Source: CAYSLA01 sp964431685 (GTDB lineage: Bacteria; Armatimonadota; UBA5829). Taken from it: a stretch of 12,825 nt of DNA. A program made the position numbers and the translations under genes. The stretch is taken from assembly GCA_964431685.1 (NCBI GenBank), contig CAYSLA010000097.1:1-12825 (forward strand). The letters run 5' to 3'. Position 1 is the stretch's first letter. Each line of letters begins with the position of its first letter. The notes beneath the pieces were generated by a model. It searched no databases, was not told the DNA's origin, and saw nothing but the letters and a program-made list of their open reading frames with translations. This document shows positions 1 to 7,716 of the stretch, piece by piece.

Positions 1-4
1 CTCT

Positions 5-49
5 CGTGATGCAAGAAATACACCATGGTGCGATTCTTACGTGATGCAA
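5..49. repeat. 10-bp direct repeat flanking a 10-bp palindrome
   Basis: The decamer CGTGATGCAA occurs at 5-14 and again at 40-49 in the same orientation. Between the copies, at 21-30, lies the perfect palindrome CACCATGGTG. The block is about 180 bases upstream of the secreted hydrolase-like gene and 120 bases upstream of its best promoter candidate. It could be a regulator-binding site or the tail of an upstream gene's regulatory region. The window edge prevents a decision, and repeats this short can arise by chance. Confidence 0.3.
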
Positions 50-167
50 CGCGCAGTCACTCGCCGTGCCACAGTAGATTGGTCCGTGAGGCGTGCTCAA
101 GTCGGAGCCGTAGGAGCACCGCTCCACGAGCGAAATATGCTCTTGCGAGACTTTTCATCGTGGTTTC

Positions 168-176
168 TGGTAGAAT
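168..176 (+). promoter_or_regulatory. Candidate extended -10 promoter for the hydrolase-like gene
   Basis: TGgTAGAAT combines an extended TG dinucleotide with a -10 hexamer matching TATAAT at five of six positions. No good -35 box lies at 16-18 bases. TTGCGA at 143-148 is 22 bases away, which is too far. Transcription would start near 183 and give a leader of about 47 bases before the ATG at 230. This is plausible for an extended -10 promoter but unproven. Confidence 0.35.
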
Positions 177-229
177 CAGAACATTGTATATTTGAGCCGG
201 TCGATATCTGGTGTAAGAACGGAGCTGTG

Positions 230-1534
230 ATGAGATATTGTGCCGTTATCGCGGTATTGTGTTCGCTTGTCTGCTACAGCAGTTGTGCCCGGGCTGCCTG
301 GAAACAGGAAGAGTTCATCATAACGATGTGGTGTCCTCCTCCCGCAACAGAAGAGAACATGGCAGCTCTCGCAAAGGACAACTACACGTTGACCGGAGTG
401 ACGGTGGATGGAGACCCGGAGTCATCAAAGTCCAGCGCGCTGAGTCAACTGGATATCGCAAAGAAGTACGGACTAAAGGCCCTACTGTTCAGCCCTCTGC
501 TGACTCCGCAGTCACTCGATGACCCGGCAAAGAAAACGCAATTGGATGAGCTGGTAGATGCAGTAAAGAAACATTCTGCGCTGGAGGGTTACCACCTCAT
601 TGACGAGCCATCCGCCTCAGCCTTTCCGGATTGGGGCAAGTTGGTTCGCTACCTCAAGCAGCGTGATCCTGGACATCTTGCCTACATCAACCTGTTCCCG
701 ACATATGCCAGCAAAGAGCAGCTTGGCGTCGAACTGACGGGTAAGCCAAACAAACTTTTCGGCTATCCGAAGAACCTGGCTGGCATTGGTCCAGACAATC
801 CGACTGTTGAGTTGTACAACGAACACCTCGCGCAGTTCATCACGCAGGTCAAACCTGAGATCATCAGCTATGACCACTACCACTTCTTCCGCGACGGCGA
901 GGATGGGGAGCAGTATTTCCTCAATCTGGCGCTCATACGAATTGCCGCAATGAAAGCTGGAGTCCCTTTTCTGAACATCGTACAAGCTTGCACCATAGAG
1001 CCCTCGTGGAGATTGGTAAATGCGAGTGAGATGCGCTGGCTGGCGTTCATGACCCTGGCATATGGCGGAAAGGCTTTGAGCTGGTTTCTACACTGGGGGC
1101 CGGTGGAGTTCGGCGGGATGTATCAGAACGGCGTACGGATGCCGCACGCAGACTATGCCGCCGCCATCAATAAGGATATCAAGGCCATTGGACAGGTGCT
1201 GATGAAGCTCGAGTCCACTGCCGTCTACCACACCGTACCTCTGCCTTTGGGGACGCAAGCCTTGCCTACAGACTGTCCGGTGAAGATTGCTGAGGGTGAG
1301 TTTGTGATTGGTCTGTTCAAGGACAAAGGCGTGCAGAACTCGTTTGTGATCGTCAACCGAGACTACAAAAACTCAGCCAGCGCAGATTTGACTCTGAACT
1401 TCGGAAAGGGAAAGCTCTGGAGATTCTCTCGCCTCAATGGGCAATGGAGCAAGCTGCAGGACTTGGCCGGCAACGATGTTGTGGGCGTCCGCCTGGAGCC
1501 CGGCGACGGGGAGTTGTTTAAGTTCACGAAGTAG
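230..1534 (+). CDS. Secreted glycoside-hydrolase-like TIM-barrel protein
   Basis: This encodes a 434-residue exported protein that probably acts on extracellular or periplasmic glycan. The start at 230 is preferred over upstream in-frame starts because GGAG sits 5 bases before it and the protein then opens with a signal peptide (hydrophobic residues 4-18, likely cut near ARA/A at 22-23). The body looks like a clan-A-type (beta/alpha)8 barrel. Residues 122-128 (HLIDEPS) place D125-E126-P at the end of a predicted strand, like the acid/base 'NEP/DEP' strand of GH-A enzymes. A second conserved-looking strand, SYDHYHF, is at 213-219, and a Trp-rich strand (SWFLHW) is at 284-289. Residues about 350-434 form a small beta-rich C-terminal domain typical of such hydrolases. 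I cannot assign a CAZy family, and the nucleophile is not certain, so the substrate is unknown. It stands apart from the downstream methyltransferase by 64 bases. Confidence 0.8.
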   Translation: MRYCAVIAVLCSLVCYSSCARAAWKQEEFIITMWCPPPATEENMAALAKDNYTLTGVTVDGDPESSKSSALSQLDIAKKYGLKALLFSPLLTPQSLDDPAKKTQLDELVDAVKKHSALEGYHLIDEPSASAFPDWGKLVRYLKQRDPGHLAYINLFPTYASKEQLGVELTGKPNKLFGYPKNLAGIGPDNPTVELYNEHLAQFITQVKPEIISYDHYHFFRDGEDGEQYFLNLALIRIAAMKAGVPFLNIVQACTIEPSWRLVNASEMRWLAFMTLAYGGKALSWFLHWGPVEFGGMYQNGVRMPHADYAAAINKDIKAIGQVLMKLESTAVYHTVPLPLGTQALPTDCPVKIAEGEFVIGLFKDKGVQNSFVIVNRDYKNSASADLTLNFGKGKLWRFSRLNGQWSKLQDLAGNDVVGVRLEPGDGELFKFTK

Positions 1535-1559
1535 ACAGGCTGCTGCTCGCTGAGCTTTC

Positions 1560-1589
1560 TTGACACGATACCGTTTACTCTGGCATACT
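1560..1589 (+). promoter_or_regulatory. Candidate sigma70-type promoter of the glycosyltransferase operon
   Basis: A perfect -35 hexamer TTGACA (1560-1565) is followed after 18 bases by CATACT (1584-1589), which carries an extended TGg just before it. The predicted transcription start is near 1596, almost on the GTG codon at 1599. The message would therefore be leaderless or nearly so, which agrees with the absence of a ribosome-binding site before that codon. The site also overlaps the alternative TTG start at 1560, making that start less likely. Confidence 0.5.
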
Positions 1590-1598
1590 TCCGTTGAA

Positions 1599-2312
1599 GT
1601 GAAAGAATCAAACAATCAACCGGCCACAGAAAACGCTTCTGACAAGGTCTATGAGTCGCACGGCCCGATGGCGGGGACACAACTGATGGTACTATCGCAC
1701 GTGCCTCGCGGCGGGAGAGTGCTTGAGTTTGGCTGCGCCACCGGCTACATGACCCGTTACATGAAAGAGCAGTTGGGATGCAGCGTAACGGCGGTTGAGA
1801 TTAGCCCGGAAATGGCCAGACAGGCGATGCCGTTTGCCGACAAGATGGTTGTTGGCAACGCTGAGAGTGACGATGTGTGGGATCAGGTGCGGGGCGGTTT
1901 TGACTGCGCGGTGTTCGCCGATGTCCTTGAGCATCTCGCTAATCCGTGGACAGTGCTTGGCAGAACCAGGAATGCGCTGGTTGCCGGCGGAATAGTCGTG
2001 GCGTCAGTCCCAAACATCGCCTACTACAAGATACGCAAGCATCTGCTGCTCGGAGGATTTGACTACACCGACTATGGCATACTCGACAATACCCACCTGC
2101 GGTTCTTCACCAGAAAGACAGCCGTGGAGATGTTCGAGTCTTGTGGATATGATGTTCCGAGCGTGATGCCGTCGTTCCGTGGCAGGACGGACAGATGGCT
2201 TCATTGTCTCTGCCCCGGCGCATTTTCATACCAGTACGTTATTCGAGGGGAGCCTCGTAAGAACACAGACTCTGCTGATGGCGGCAGTGCCGAATTCCAC
2301 AGGGAGCAATAG
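1599..2312 (+). CDS. Class I SAM-dependent methyltransferase
   Basis: This protein of about 237 residues transfers a methyl group from S-adenosylmethionine to an unknown acceptor, probably a sugar or lipid-linked glycan intermediate given its neighbours. From the GTG at 1599, motif I is VLEFGCATG at residues 41-49. The acidic residue that binds the SAM ribose is E67 (AVEIS), and the motif around DVLEHL lies at 108-113. This is the pattern of the UbiE/Methyltransf_23 type. Residues 130-190 carry the usual substrate-side strands (SVPN and HLRFFT). No Shine-Dalgarno precedes either candidate start (TTG 1560 or GTG 1599). I chose 1599 because a good promoter occupies 1560-1589, but the start remains uncertain. 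The last codons contain the AGGGAG (2301-2306) that serves the next gene, which begins 2 bases after the stop. It is the first gene of a four-gene operon. Confidence 0.85.
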   Translation: MKESNNQPATENASDKVYESHGPMAGTQLMVLSHVPRGGRVLEFGCATGYMTRYMKEQLGCSVTAVEISPEMARQAMPFADKMVVGNAESDDVWDQVRGGFDCAVFADVLEHLANPWTVLGRTRNALVAGGIVVASVPNIAYYKIRKHLLLGGFDYTDYGILDNTHLRFFTRKTAVEMFESCGYDVPSVMPSFRGRTDRWLHCLCPGAFSYQYVIRGEPRKNTDSADGGSAEFHREQ

Positions 2313-2314
2313 CT

Positions 2315-3247
2315 ATGCCTGCGGTATCGGTAGTCGTGCCGTCGTACAATCTGGCGGCGGTGATCCGCGAAACTCTGGACTCGCTCAGACGGCAGACCTT
2401 TGCTGACTTTGAAGTCATCGTTGTGGACGATGGCTCCAGAGACGAGTCAGTGAAGGTTATCGAACCATATACTGCAGACAGCCGATTCAAGCTCATTGCT
2501 CAGACCAACCAGGGCACCGCAGCGGCCCGAAACAAAGCCATCTCAGCGGCGTCGGGTGAGTGGATCGCGTTCCTGGACGCAGATGACATCTGGATGCCCG
2601 AGAACCTGTTCAGGAGGATGGTGATCGTTCATCAACACCCTGACGCGGCGCTGGTGTTTTCAAACGGTATGGAATTCTCGGATTCCGGCGACGTCGGCCC
2701 GTTCTATCGAAGCCGTGACAAGCTGCCGGACGGGGCGGATATCAGGAGATTCCTGCGCGGGAACTGTGTGTGGGCAAGCTCCGTGATGGTGAGGCGCAGT
2801 GACGTGCTGCGTGTCGGTATGCTGCGGGCTGATGTATCCGGTGTGGATGATTACGATCTTTGGCTCAAGATTCTGGAGATGGGCGGTGTCGCACGAGGGG
2901 CGTGGGAACAGCTTGTCAGATACAGGAAGCGGCCTGACAGCCTGGGCACACGAAAGATCTATATGTACGAAACCCTGGCAGAAGTCTACGCGGACGCTGT
3001 GAGGCGCAACCTCGGCAATGAACCGATCCGCAAAGTTGCCTCCGAATCCCTGGCACGTACTCGAAGCGACGTTCTACTGGCACAAGCTCGGCAATCTCTG
3101 GAACAGGGCCTGATTCCGGACACGGCCTCGCGGATTCTGGCGGCGTGGCGGGAGTATCCGAGGCGCACAAAGATACTTCTTATGTATCTTCAGTTCGTCG
3201 GAGGTCAGCGCAGGCGTGCGATTCAGCGACTGGCAAGGAAGTGGTAA
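2315..3247 (+). CDS. Family 2 glycosyltransferase (GT-A fold)
   Basis: This 310-residue inverting glycosyltransferase transfers a sugar from a nucleotide-sugar donor at the cytoplasmic face of the membrane. The N-terminal GT-A domain is complete. SVVVPSYN is at 5-12 and VVDDGS at 36-41, which binds the nucleotide. DADD at 88-91 is the DXD metal-binding motif. The acceptor-side acidic motif DDYDLW is at 178-183 and probably supplies the general base. Residues about 215-310 are helical and basic, without an obvious transmembrane segment. The start at 2315 has AGGGAG 8 bases upstream. The gene lies between a methyltransferase (2-base gap) and a second glycosyltransferase that overlaps its last codons, so translation is probably coupled. 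Acceptor and donor sugars cannot be read from the sequence. Confidence 0.93.
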   Translation: MPAVSVVVPSYNLAAVIRETLDSLRRQTFADFEVIVVDDGSRDESVKVIEPYTADSRFKLIAQTNQGTAAARNKAISAASGEWIAFLDADDIWMPENLFRRMVIVHQHPDAALVFSNGMEFSDSGDVGPFYRSRDKLPDGADIRRFLRGNCVWASSVMVRRSDVLRVGMLRADVSGVDDYDLWLKILEMGGVARGAWEQLVRYRKRPDSLGTRKIYMYETLAEVYADAVRRNLGNEPIRKVASESLARTRSDVLLAQARQSLEQGLIPDTASRILAAWREYPRRTKILLMYLQFVGGQRRRAIQRLARKW

Positions 3248-4206
3248 CACTGGAAGCTCGGGGCCCGGACATATCAGTGATTGTGCTCAACTACCGTGCC
3301 TGGAGGGAGAGTGCCAGGGCGCTGCGCTCGGCTGCTGACGCGGCGGGCCACTATAGGATCGAGTCCATAGTCGTTGACAACGGATCGGCTGATGGAAGCG
3401 TTGCCGCTCTCAGGGAGGAGTTCCCCGAGGCGGCGGTTATAGGTCTCACAAAGAATCTCGGATTCGCTGCAGGAATGAACGCGGGTATTTGTGCTTCCAC
3501 CGGAAGACACATACTGCTGCTCAACAGCGATGTAGTTGCGGCTCCGGAGTCGGTTCGCGATCTCGTCGACTATTTAAGCACTAAACCCGACGTGGGCATC
3601 GTCGCCCCCGCGCTCGTTGATTCGGAGGGACGGTGCGCGAGGTCATTTCTTACGCGTCCGACGCGCCTGCGGATCATTCTGCCCTTTCTGGCAAAACGGG
3701 CATACAGGTCGATGCGCGGCAAGCTGGGCGTAGAGCCGTTGGAGGTCGAGGCGACTGAAGGCGCAGCGGTGCTCACGTCCAGAGAAGCGATCTCACGCGT
3801 CGGACTAATGGACGAGCGGTTCTTCTTTTACTACGAGATCGTGGACTGGTGCATGCGCATGGCGAATTGCGGGCTGCGCGTGGTTGTGCTGCCAACATCC
3901 CGAATGGAACACGCGGGCGGCAGTTCAACCCCGCGAGTGTCGGCACGGATTGAGTTCAAACGTTCAGAATACCAGCTCATTGAGAAGATGTCCGGCGGCC
4001 CTCTATCGCGGGTCGCACAACTGCGCGACCTTTCGGCAGAAGTCTTGCAGGTGCTATTCTACGGCATCAGCAGGCTCTTCGTTGGTCGAAACGCACGGGT
4101 GCGCGACAAACTCCGCGTTCATTTTCAGTTGCTTCGATGGTTTGCGTGTGGAATGCCGGAGAGACTTGATCAGAGCTACGTAGCGAGGTTTGGCGGATGG
4201 GACTAA
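3241..4206 (+). CDS. Family 2 glycosyltransferase, rhamnosyltransferase-like
   Basis: This is a second GT2 enzyme of about 321 residues and of a different subtype. It resembles the WbbL/rhamnosyltransferase-like group, which adds deoxysugars to surface polysaccharides. Landmarks from the GTG at 3241 are SVIVLNY (12-18), VVDNGSADGS (44-53), KNLGFAAGMN (71-80) and LLLNSD (92-97) as the DXD-equivalent. Near residue 200 there is a DERFFFYYEIVDW block. In this group that last block is normally E-D-x-D; here it reads E-I-V-D. The start is not settled. GTG 3241 overlaps the previous gene by 7 bases, but AAGGA is only one base away. CTG 3250 has better spacing, and GTG 3145 would add 32 residues read out of frame from the previous gene. 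The 3' end overlaps the next gene by 10 bases. Confidence 0.9.
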   Translation: MVTLEARGPDISVIVLNYRAWRESARALRSAADAAGHYRIESIVVDNGSADGSVAALREEFPEAAVIGLTKNLGFAAGMNAGICASTGRHILLLNSDVVAAPESVRDLVDYLSTKPDVGIVAPALVDSEGRCARSFLTRPTRLRIILPFLAKRAYRSMRGKLGVEPLEVEATEGAAVLTSREAISRVGLMDERFFFYYEIVDWCMRMANCGLRVVVLPTSRMEHAGGSSTPRVSARIEFKRSEYQLIEKMSGGPLSRVAQLRDLSAEVLQVLFYGISRLFVGRNARVRDKLRVHFQLLRWFACGMPERLDQSYVARFGGWD

Positions 4207-5006
4207 CATTCGGCAGAAAGATGCGATTTGGAGTGACGGTATGCGTCCACAACGACGAAGCCTACATAGGCTACTGCCTGAAATCCATTTACGACTTCGC
4301 TGACCGCATAACGGTTATGATGACTGATGGCATCCCGTGGGGCGGTCAGCGCTTCGCGCTCGACTCCACCGAAGAGATTGTGCGAGCTTTCCCGGATCCA
4401 CAGAACAAGATCAACCTTGTTACCGGAGACTGGCCGGACGAGATGGCCCAGCGGCTCCACGGCCTGGACGTTCTTCGCGGGACTGTGGACTATCACGTTG
4501 TGGTGGATGCAGATGAGATATACTCGGTGGCGGACCTGGGGCGGCTTCGGCGATACATAGCGCTTCGCCCGTTCGTGGGGCAATTCAGACTAAGGTTGAA
4601 CACTTATTGGAAGACTCGCCCATTCTACCGCATTGACCCACCTGAGCCGCTTAGAGCATACGTCGTCAGCCGGCTGCGCAATTCGACTCGGCTTGTGGAC
4701 ATCCGGCGCACCAGCGAGCCGTGGAGGGTCACCGTTCCGCGCAGAGTTGCAATCTGCCATCACTTCTCGTACTCAAGGGACAATGAGAGAATACGCCAGA
4801 AGCTGGCGAACTCGCTTCACGCAGAAGAGTTTGTGGGGGGCTGGTATGAGAACGTATGGCTAAAATGGGATGAAGACCACAGTCTCGAGAATCTGCATCC
4901 AATGCATCCCGCAGAATACAAGCGAGCCGTGCCCGTGTTGATTGGGGAACTGCCTGAAGTAATGCGGGACCATCCTTTTGCCGAACCCGGCGGATCGACG
5001 CGTTGA
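4197..5006 (+). CDS. Family 2-like glycosyltransferase
   Basis: This 269-residue GT-A-type protein is the third glycosyltransferase of the operon. It shows VTVCVHNDEAYIGYCL near residues 13-28, the usual GT2 opening with the N-D-E pattern, and VVVDADEIY at 101-109 as the DXD motif. The C-terminal part is rich in basic and aromatic residues, with a CHHFSYSRDNERIR stretch that includes paired histidines, and it ends without a membrane helix. It is shorter than the other two, and its middle does not follow the classical DDGS pattern, so it may be a divergent hexosyltransferase. The start at 4197 has GAGG 8 bases upstream; a second ATG at 4221 is possible. Its stop codon lies inside the -35 box of the next transcription unit. 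Confidence 0.85.
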   Translation: MGLTFGRKMRFGVTVCVHNDEAYIGYCLKSIYDFADRITVMMTDGIPWGGQRFALDSTEEIVRAFPDPQNKINLVTGDWPDEMAQRLHGLDVLRGTVDYHVVVDADEIYSVADLGRLRRYIALRPFVGQFRLRLNTYWKTRPFYRIDPPEPLRAYVVSRLRNSTRLVDIRRTSEPWRVTVPRRVAICHHFSYSRDNERIRQKLANSLHAEEFVGGWYENVWLKWDEDHSLENLHPMHPAEYKRAVPVLIGELPEVMRDHPFAEPGGSTR

Positions 5007-5031
5007 CGATGCGCGCACGTATCCTTATAAT
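5003..5031 (+). promoter_or_regulatory. Strong sigma70-type promoter
   Basis: TTGACG at 5003-5008 is separated by exactly 17 bases from a perfect TATAAT at 5026-5031. This is close to the ideal housekeeping promoter. Transcription should begin near 5038, giving a leader of about 67 bases that ends in the strong GGAGGA at 5095-5100, 5 bases before the ATG at 5106. The -35 box contains the TGA stop of the preceding glycosyltransferase, so the two units abut without spare sequence. I see no riboswitch-like structure in the leader. Confidence 0.75.
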
Positions 5032-5105
5032 TTGTCAAACGGGTCAGTTCCGCAATATAGTCTAACAGCATTCCGAAGATCACTAGACACACTCGGAGGA
5101 TTACG

Positions 5106-6467
5106 ATGAAGCCGTCTCAGAATTTCAGATCCACAGTCTTGTTTGCCACTTTACTGCTGCTTGCACTCTCGGTGCCCAGTTTTGCACAGGACGGTTCAGT
5201 TGCTTTCGAGGAACTCGCTCCCGCACCCGTGCTGGCTGCTGCGGAAATAACAGTCGTTCCTGACACGGACCTGATGAAGCGCACTCCTGTGATCGATGGG
5301 ATTGTTGAGGACGGTGAATGGGACGGATTCTACGCTGTATCGCAGCCGGGGTTCAACGCGACGACCTATGCTAACTGGGACGACGACAATCTGTATTTCG
5401 CAGTAAGGTCCGACGAGCCCCTGGACATGATGGTGCTTGTGGATGCCAACAATGACGGATGGTTCCACGGTGAAGACAACTACGAGATACTTGCAACGGC
5501 TTCCTCGGATGTTCCAGGGGGCAAGCGCGTTCTGCGGTTTCTGTCACGAGGTTCCGTTTCGGGCCAGCCCGATCCTGTGACTGATACGGAAGCAGCGCTT
5601 GTGGACACCAGGACAGGCACATACGGTGGCTATCACTGCGTTGAGATACGCTTTCCCAGAAGTGTGATTCGTGACTTCAGGCTTGCCGATGGCAAGAAGG
5701 TCGGTATTCAGATTGGGCTGAAGCCTGTTCTGGCCGCCGATGGTTGGATTCCAGTGAAGGTGGCCGGAGACAAGCGCCAGTGTTTTCAGTGTGTTGCTGT
5801 TTCCAAGAAGACCGTCCAACTCAATCCGCTGGCTGTTGGCCTGGACTTGCGCGACGCAGTTGTGGCCAGAGGCGAGGATCTGGTGGGTAGGTTCTATCTC
5901 ACAAACAACGGTCCAGAGACCGTCAATGTCCGCAACTACATCATAGCGGGCGAAGGCAAAGCCGGCCCACATCTCAACGGGTATAGATTCCGTCTCGATG
6001 GAATGTCACCCAAGCGGCGCGTATCTGAGGATTTCCGCACTACCATTCCATCCGATATGCCACTGGGCTGCTGGGTAATGGGTGCCGAGGCAAGGACGGA
6101 GGACGCAAGAGCGGCAGCAGCCCTCGTGTCGTTTGAGGTTGTCGATACTTTCAACGCGGAGATACGTGGACCCAGCGGGAGCGTTGCTGCGGACGCCAAG
6201 AACGTAGGGGTGAAAGTTATAGTACGCAACAACACCCGCAAACCTATTCGGGGTAGCGTCAAGATCGTGTACCCGCTCGGCTGGGACGTCTGGAAAAACG
6301 CCGATACAAAGGAGTTCAACATAGTATCGGGCAGGGCGGTAACCGCAGTGGATTTCTCCGCTAGACCGCCTGTCGGCGCCGGTGGAGATGTGGTTGTTCG
6401 CGCTGACGTGACCGTCAACGGAGTGACCAAATCCGTTGAGACCAGCTTCAATGTTGTGAGGAAGTAG
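5106..6467 (+). CDS. Secreted CBM9-like protein with beta-sandwich domains
   Basis: This 453-residue exported protein probably binds carbohydrate or another envelope ligand; no catalytic motif is visible. A clear signal peptide spans residues 1-27 (basic start, Leu-rich core, cleavage near SFA/Q). Residues about 58-235 match the pattern of the CBM9/DOMON-like sugar-binding fold: PVIDGIVEDGEWDG at 61-74, then WDDDNLYFAVRSDEP at 91-105. An acidic loop at 113-125 (D-A-N-N-D-G then H-G-E-D) looks like a Ca2+ site. Residues about 238-345 and 350-453 read as two Ig-like or NEW3-type beta-sandwiches, each ending in a V-rich strand. It is the first gene behind the strong promoter at 5003-5031, so it is probably the best-expressed member of the unit. 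The MFS gene follows after 7 bases. The domain naming is by pattern only. Confidence 0.8.
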   Translation: MKPSQNFRSTVLFATLLLLALSVPSFAQDGSVAFEELAPAPVLAAAEITVVPDTDLMKRTPVIDGIVEDGEWDGFYAVSQPGFNATTYANWDDDNLYFAVRSDEPLDMMVLVDANNDGWFHGEDNYEILATASSDVPGGKRVLRFLSRGSVSGQPDPVTDTEAALVDTRTGTYGGYHCVEIRFPRSVIRDFRLADGKKVGIQIGLKPVLAADGWIPVKVAGDKRQCFQCVAVSKKTVQLNPLAVGLDLRDAVVARGEDLVGRFYLTNNGPETVNVRNYIIAGEGKAGPHLNGYRFRLDGMSPKRRVSEDFRTTIPSDMPLGCWVMGAEARTEDARAAAALVSFEVVDTFNAEIRGPSGSVAADAKNVGVKVIVRNNTRKPIRGSVKIVYPLGWDVWKNADTKEFNIVSGRAVTAVDFSARPPVGAGGDVVVRADVTVNGVTKSVETSFNVVRK

Positions 6468-6474
6468 TCCGACA

Positions 6475-7716
6475 ATGGACAATGAGCGCAGGATCGCTGG
6501 AGTCAGCCGAACTGTCTTTTTGCTGGGGATAGTTAGTTTCCTAACGGACATCTCCAGCGAGATGTTGGTGCCGGTACTGCCTCAGTTCTTGCGATATTCG
6601 GTCGGGGCTTCGGCCTCAGCAATTGGTTTTATTGAAGCCATTGCGGAGGCTACGGCATCGCTGCTTCGAGTGTGGGCAGGGTATCTGGCAGACCGTATGG
6701 GCAGACCCAAGCTCCTCGCCACAATCGGCTATGGGTTGTCGGCGTTCTCCAAACCGTTTCTAGTCCCCGCAACGTCCTGGACCCACGTCTTCGGAGTCCG
6801 ATTTGCCGACAGGTTTGGAAAGGGAATCCGCAGCGCTCCAAGGGATTTGCTGATAGCCGACTCCACTGATCCCAAAGAACGCGGACGCGCTTTCGGGCTG
6901 CACAGGGCCATGGACACGGCAGGCGCCACGGCGGGGCCACTAGTAGTAATTGGCATTGTTGCGCTGGTTATCCCGGGTGGGGGATACGGTTCACTTGACA
7001 TTGGACACAGAAGCCTCTACAACGTGTTCTTTCTCGCGGCGGCGGTGCCCGCGTTTCTGGGATGGTTGGCGTTGGTGCTTTACGTGCCTGAGAAGTCGGT
7101 TGCGGTTCGGCAGACTGAACGCCCGAGGATATCCTTCTCTGTCTTTGACAGGCGTTTCAAGCTGTTCGTCCTATGCGTAGCTGTATTTGCCATCGGCAAC
7201 TCGAGCGATGCCTTTCTGGTTCTCAGAGCGACAAGCAAAGACTCTGTCAACATGGGATTTCTCCCATTCATGTGGGTCTATGTGTGCTTCAACGCGCTTC
7301 AGGCCTTGGTGGCCTATCGCAGTGGGGTGGTTTCCGACAGGATCGGACGCAAACCGGTTATCGTCGCGGGCTGGCTGGTTTTCGCAGTGTGCTATTATGC
7401 CATAGCGAGAGTCAATACCTCCACAGGAATTTGGATATGGTACCTTGTGTACGGTGCATACTACGGGATGACTGACGGAGCGCTGAGGGCCTATGCAGTG
7501 GATATTGCTCCGCCCAATCTCAAGGGAACGGCCGTGGGCGTTTACTACACGGTGAGCGGTTTGGCTCTGCTGCCCGCCAGCATCGTCGCGGGGCAACTGT
7601 GGGACAGAGTAGGGCCACAGGCTCCGTTCTACTATGGGTCAGCGGCGGCCCTGGTGGCTGCGCTCTTAATGTTTGTGCTTGTGCGCGAGCCGAAACCGGC
7701 TCTGGAGGGATCGTAG
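6475..7716 (+). CDS. Major facilitator superfamily transporter
   Basis: This 413-residue inner-membrane secondary transporter has the hydrophobicity of 12 transmembrane helices. The loop 2-3 signature of MFS is GYLADRMGRPKL at residues 69-80, and a symmetrical copy (GVVSDRIGRK) occurs at the start of the second half. FADRFGKGIRSAPRDLLIAD at 110-129 and the following RGRAFGLHRAMDTAG block are typical of a widespread MFS subgroup of unknown substrate that opens with S-F-L-T-D-I-S-S-E-M (21-30). The start at 6475 has GAGGAAG about 10 bases upstream, inside the end of the CBM9-like gene. The next gene begins directly after its stop. Sandwiched between two exported proteins, it could export or import a glycan-derived or envelope solute. 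The substrate is not known. Confidence 0.93.
   Translation: MDNERRIAGVSRTVFLLGIVSFLTDISSEMLVPVLPQFLRYSVGASASAIGFIEAIAEATASLLRVWAGYLADRMGRPKLLATIGYGLSAFSKPFLVPATSWTHVFGVRFADRFGKGIRSAPRDLLIADSTDPKERGRAFGLHRAMDTAGATAGPLVVIGIVALVIPGGGYGSLDIGHRSLYNVFFLAAAVPAFLGWLALVLYVPEKSVAVRQTERPRISFSVFDRRFKLFVLCVAVFAIGNSSDAFLVLRATSKDSVNMGFLPFMWVYVCFNALQALVAYRSGVVSDRIGRKPVIVAGWLVFAVCYYAIARVNTSTGIWIWYLVYGAYYGMTDGALRAYAVDIAPPNLKGTAVGVYYTVSGLALLPASIVAGQLWDRVGPQAPFYYGSAAALVAALLMFVLVREPKPALEGS

Noticed and set aside
41..229. Upstream extension of the hydrolase-like reading frame (start at 41)
   Set aside because: The 63 extra residues are basic and show no domain. The ATG at 230 has a ribosome-binding site and begins a proper signal peptide.
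5936..6551. Two long antisense frames (179 and 181 aa) opposite the end of the CBM9-like gene and the start of the MFS gene
   Set aside because: They lie opposite well-supported genes and show no recognisable domain or ribosome-binding site. Their length follows from the codon bias of the real genes.
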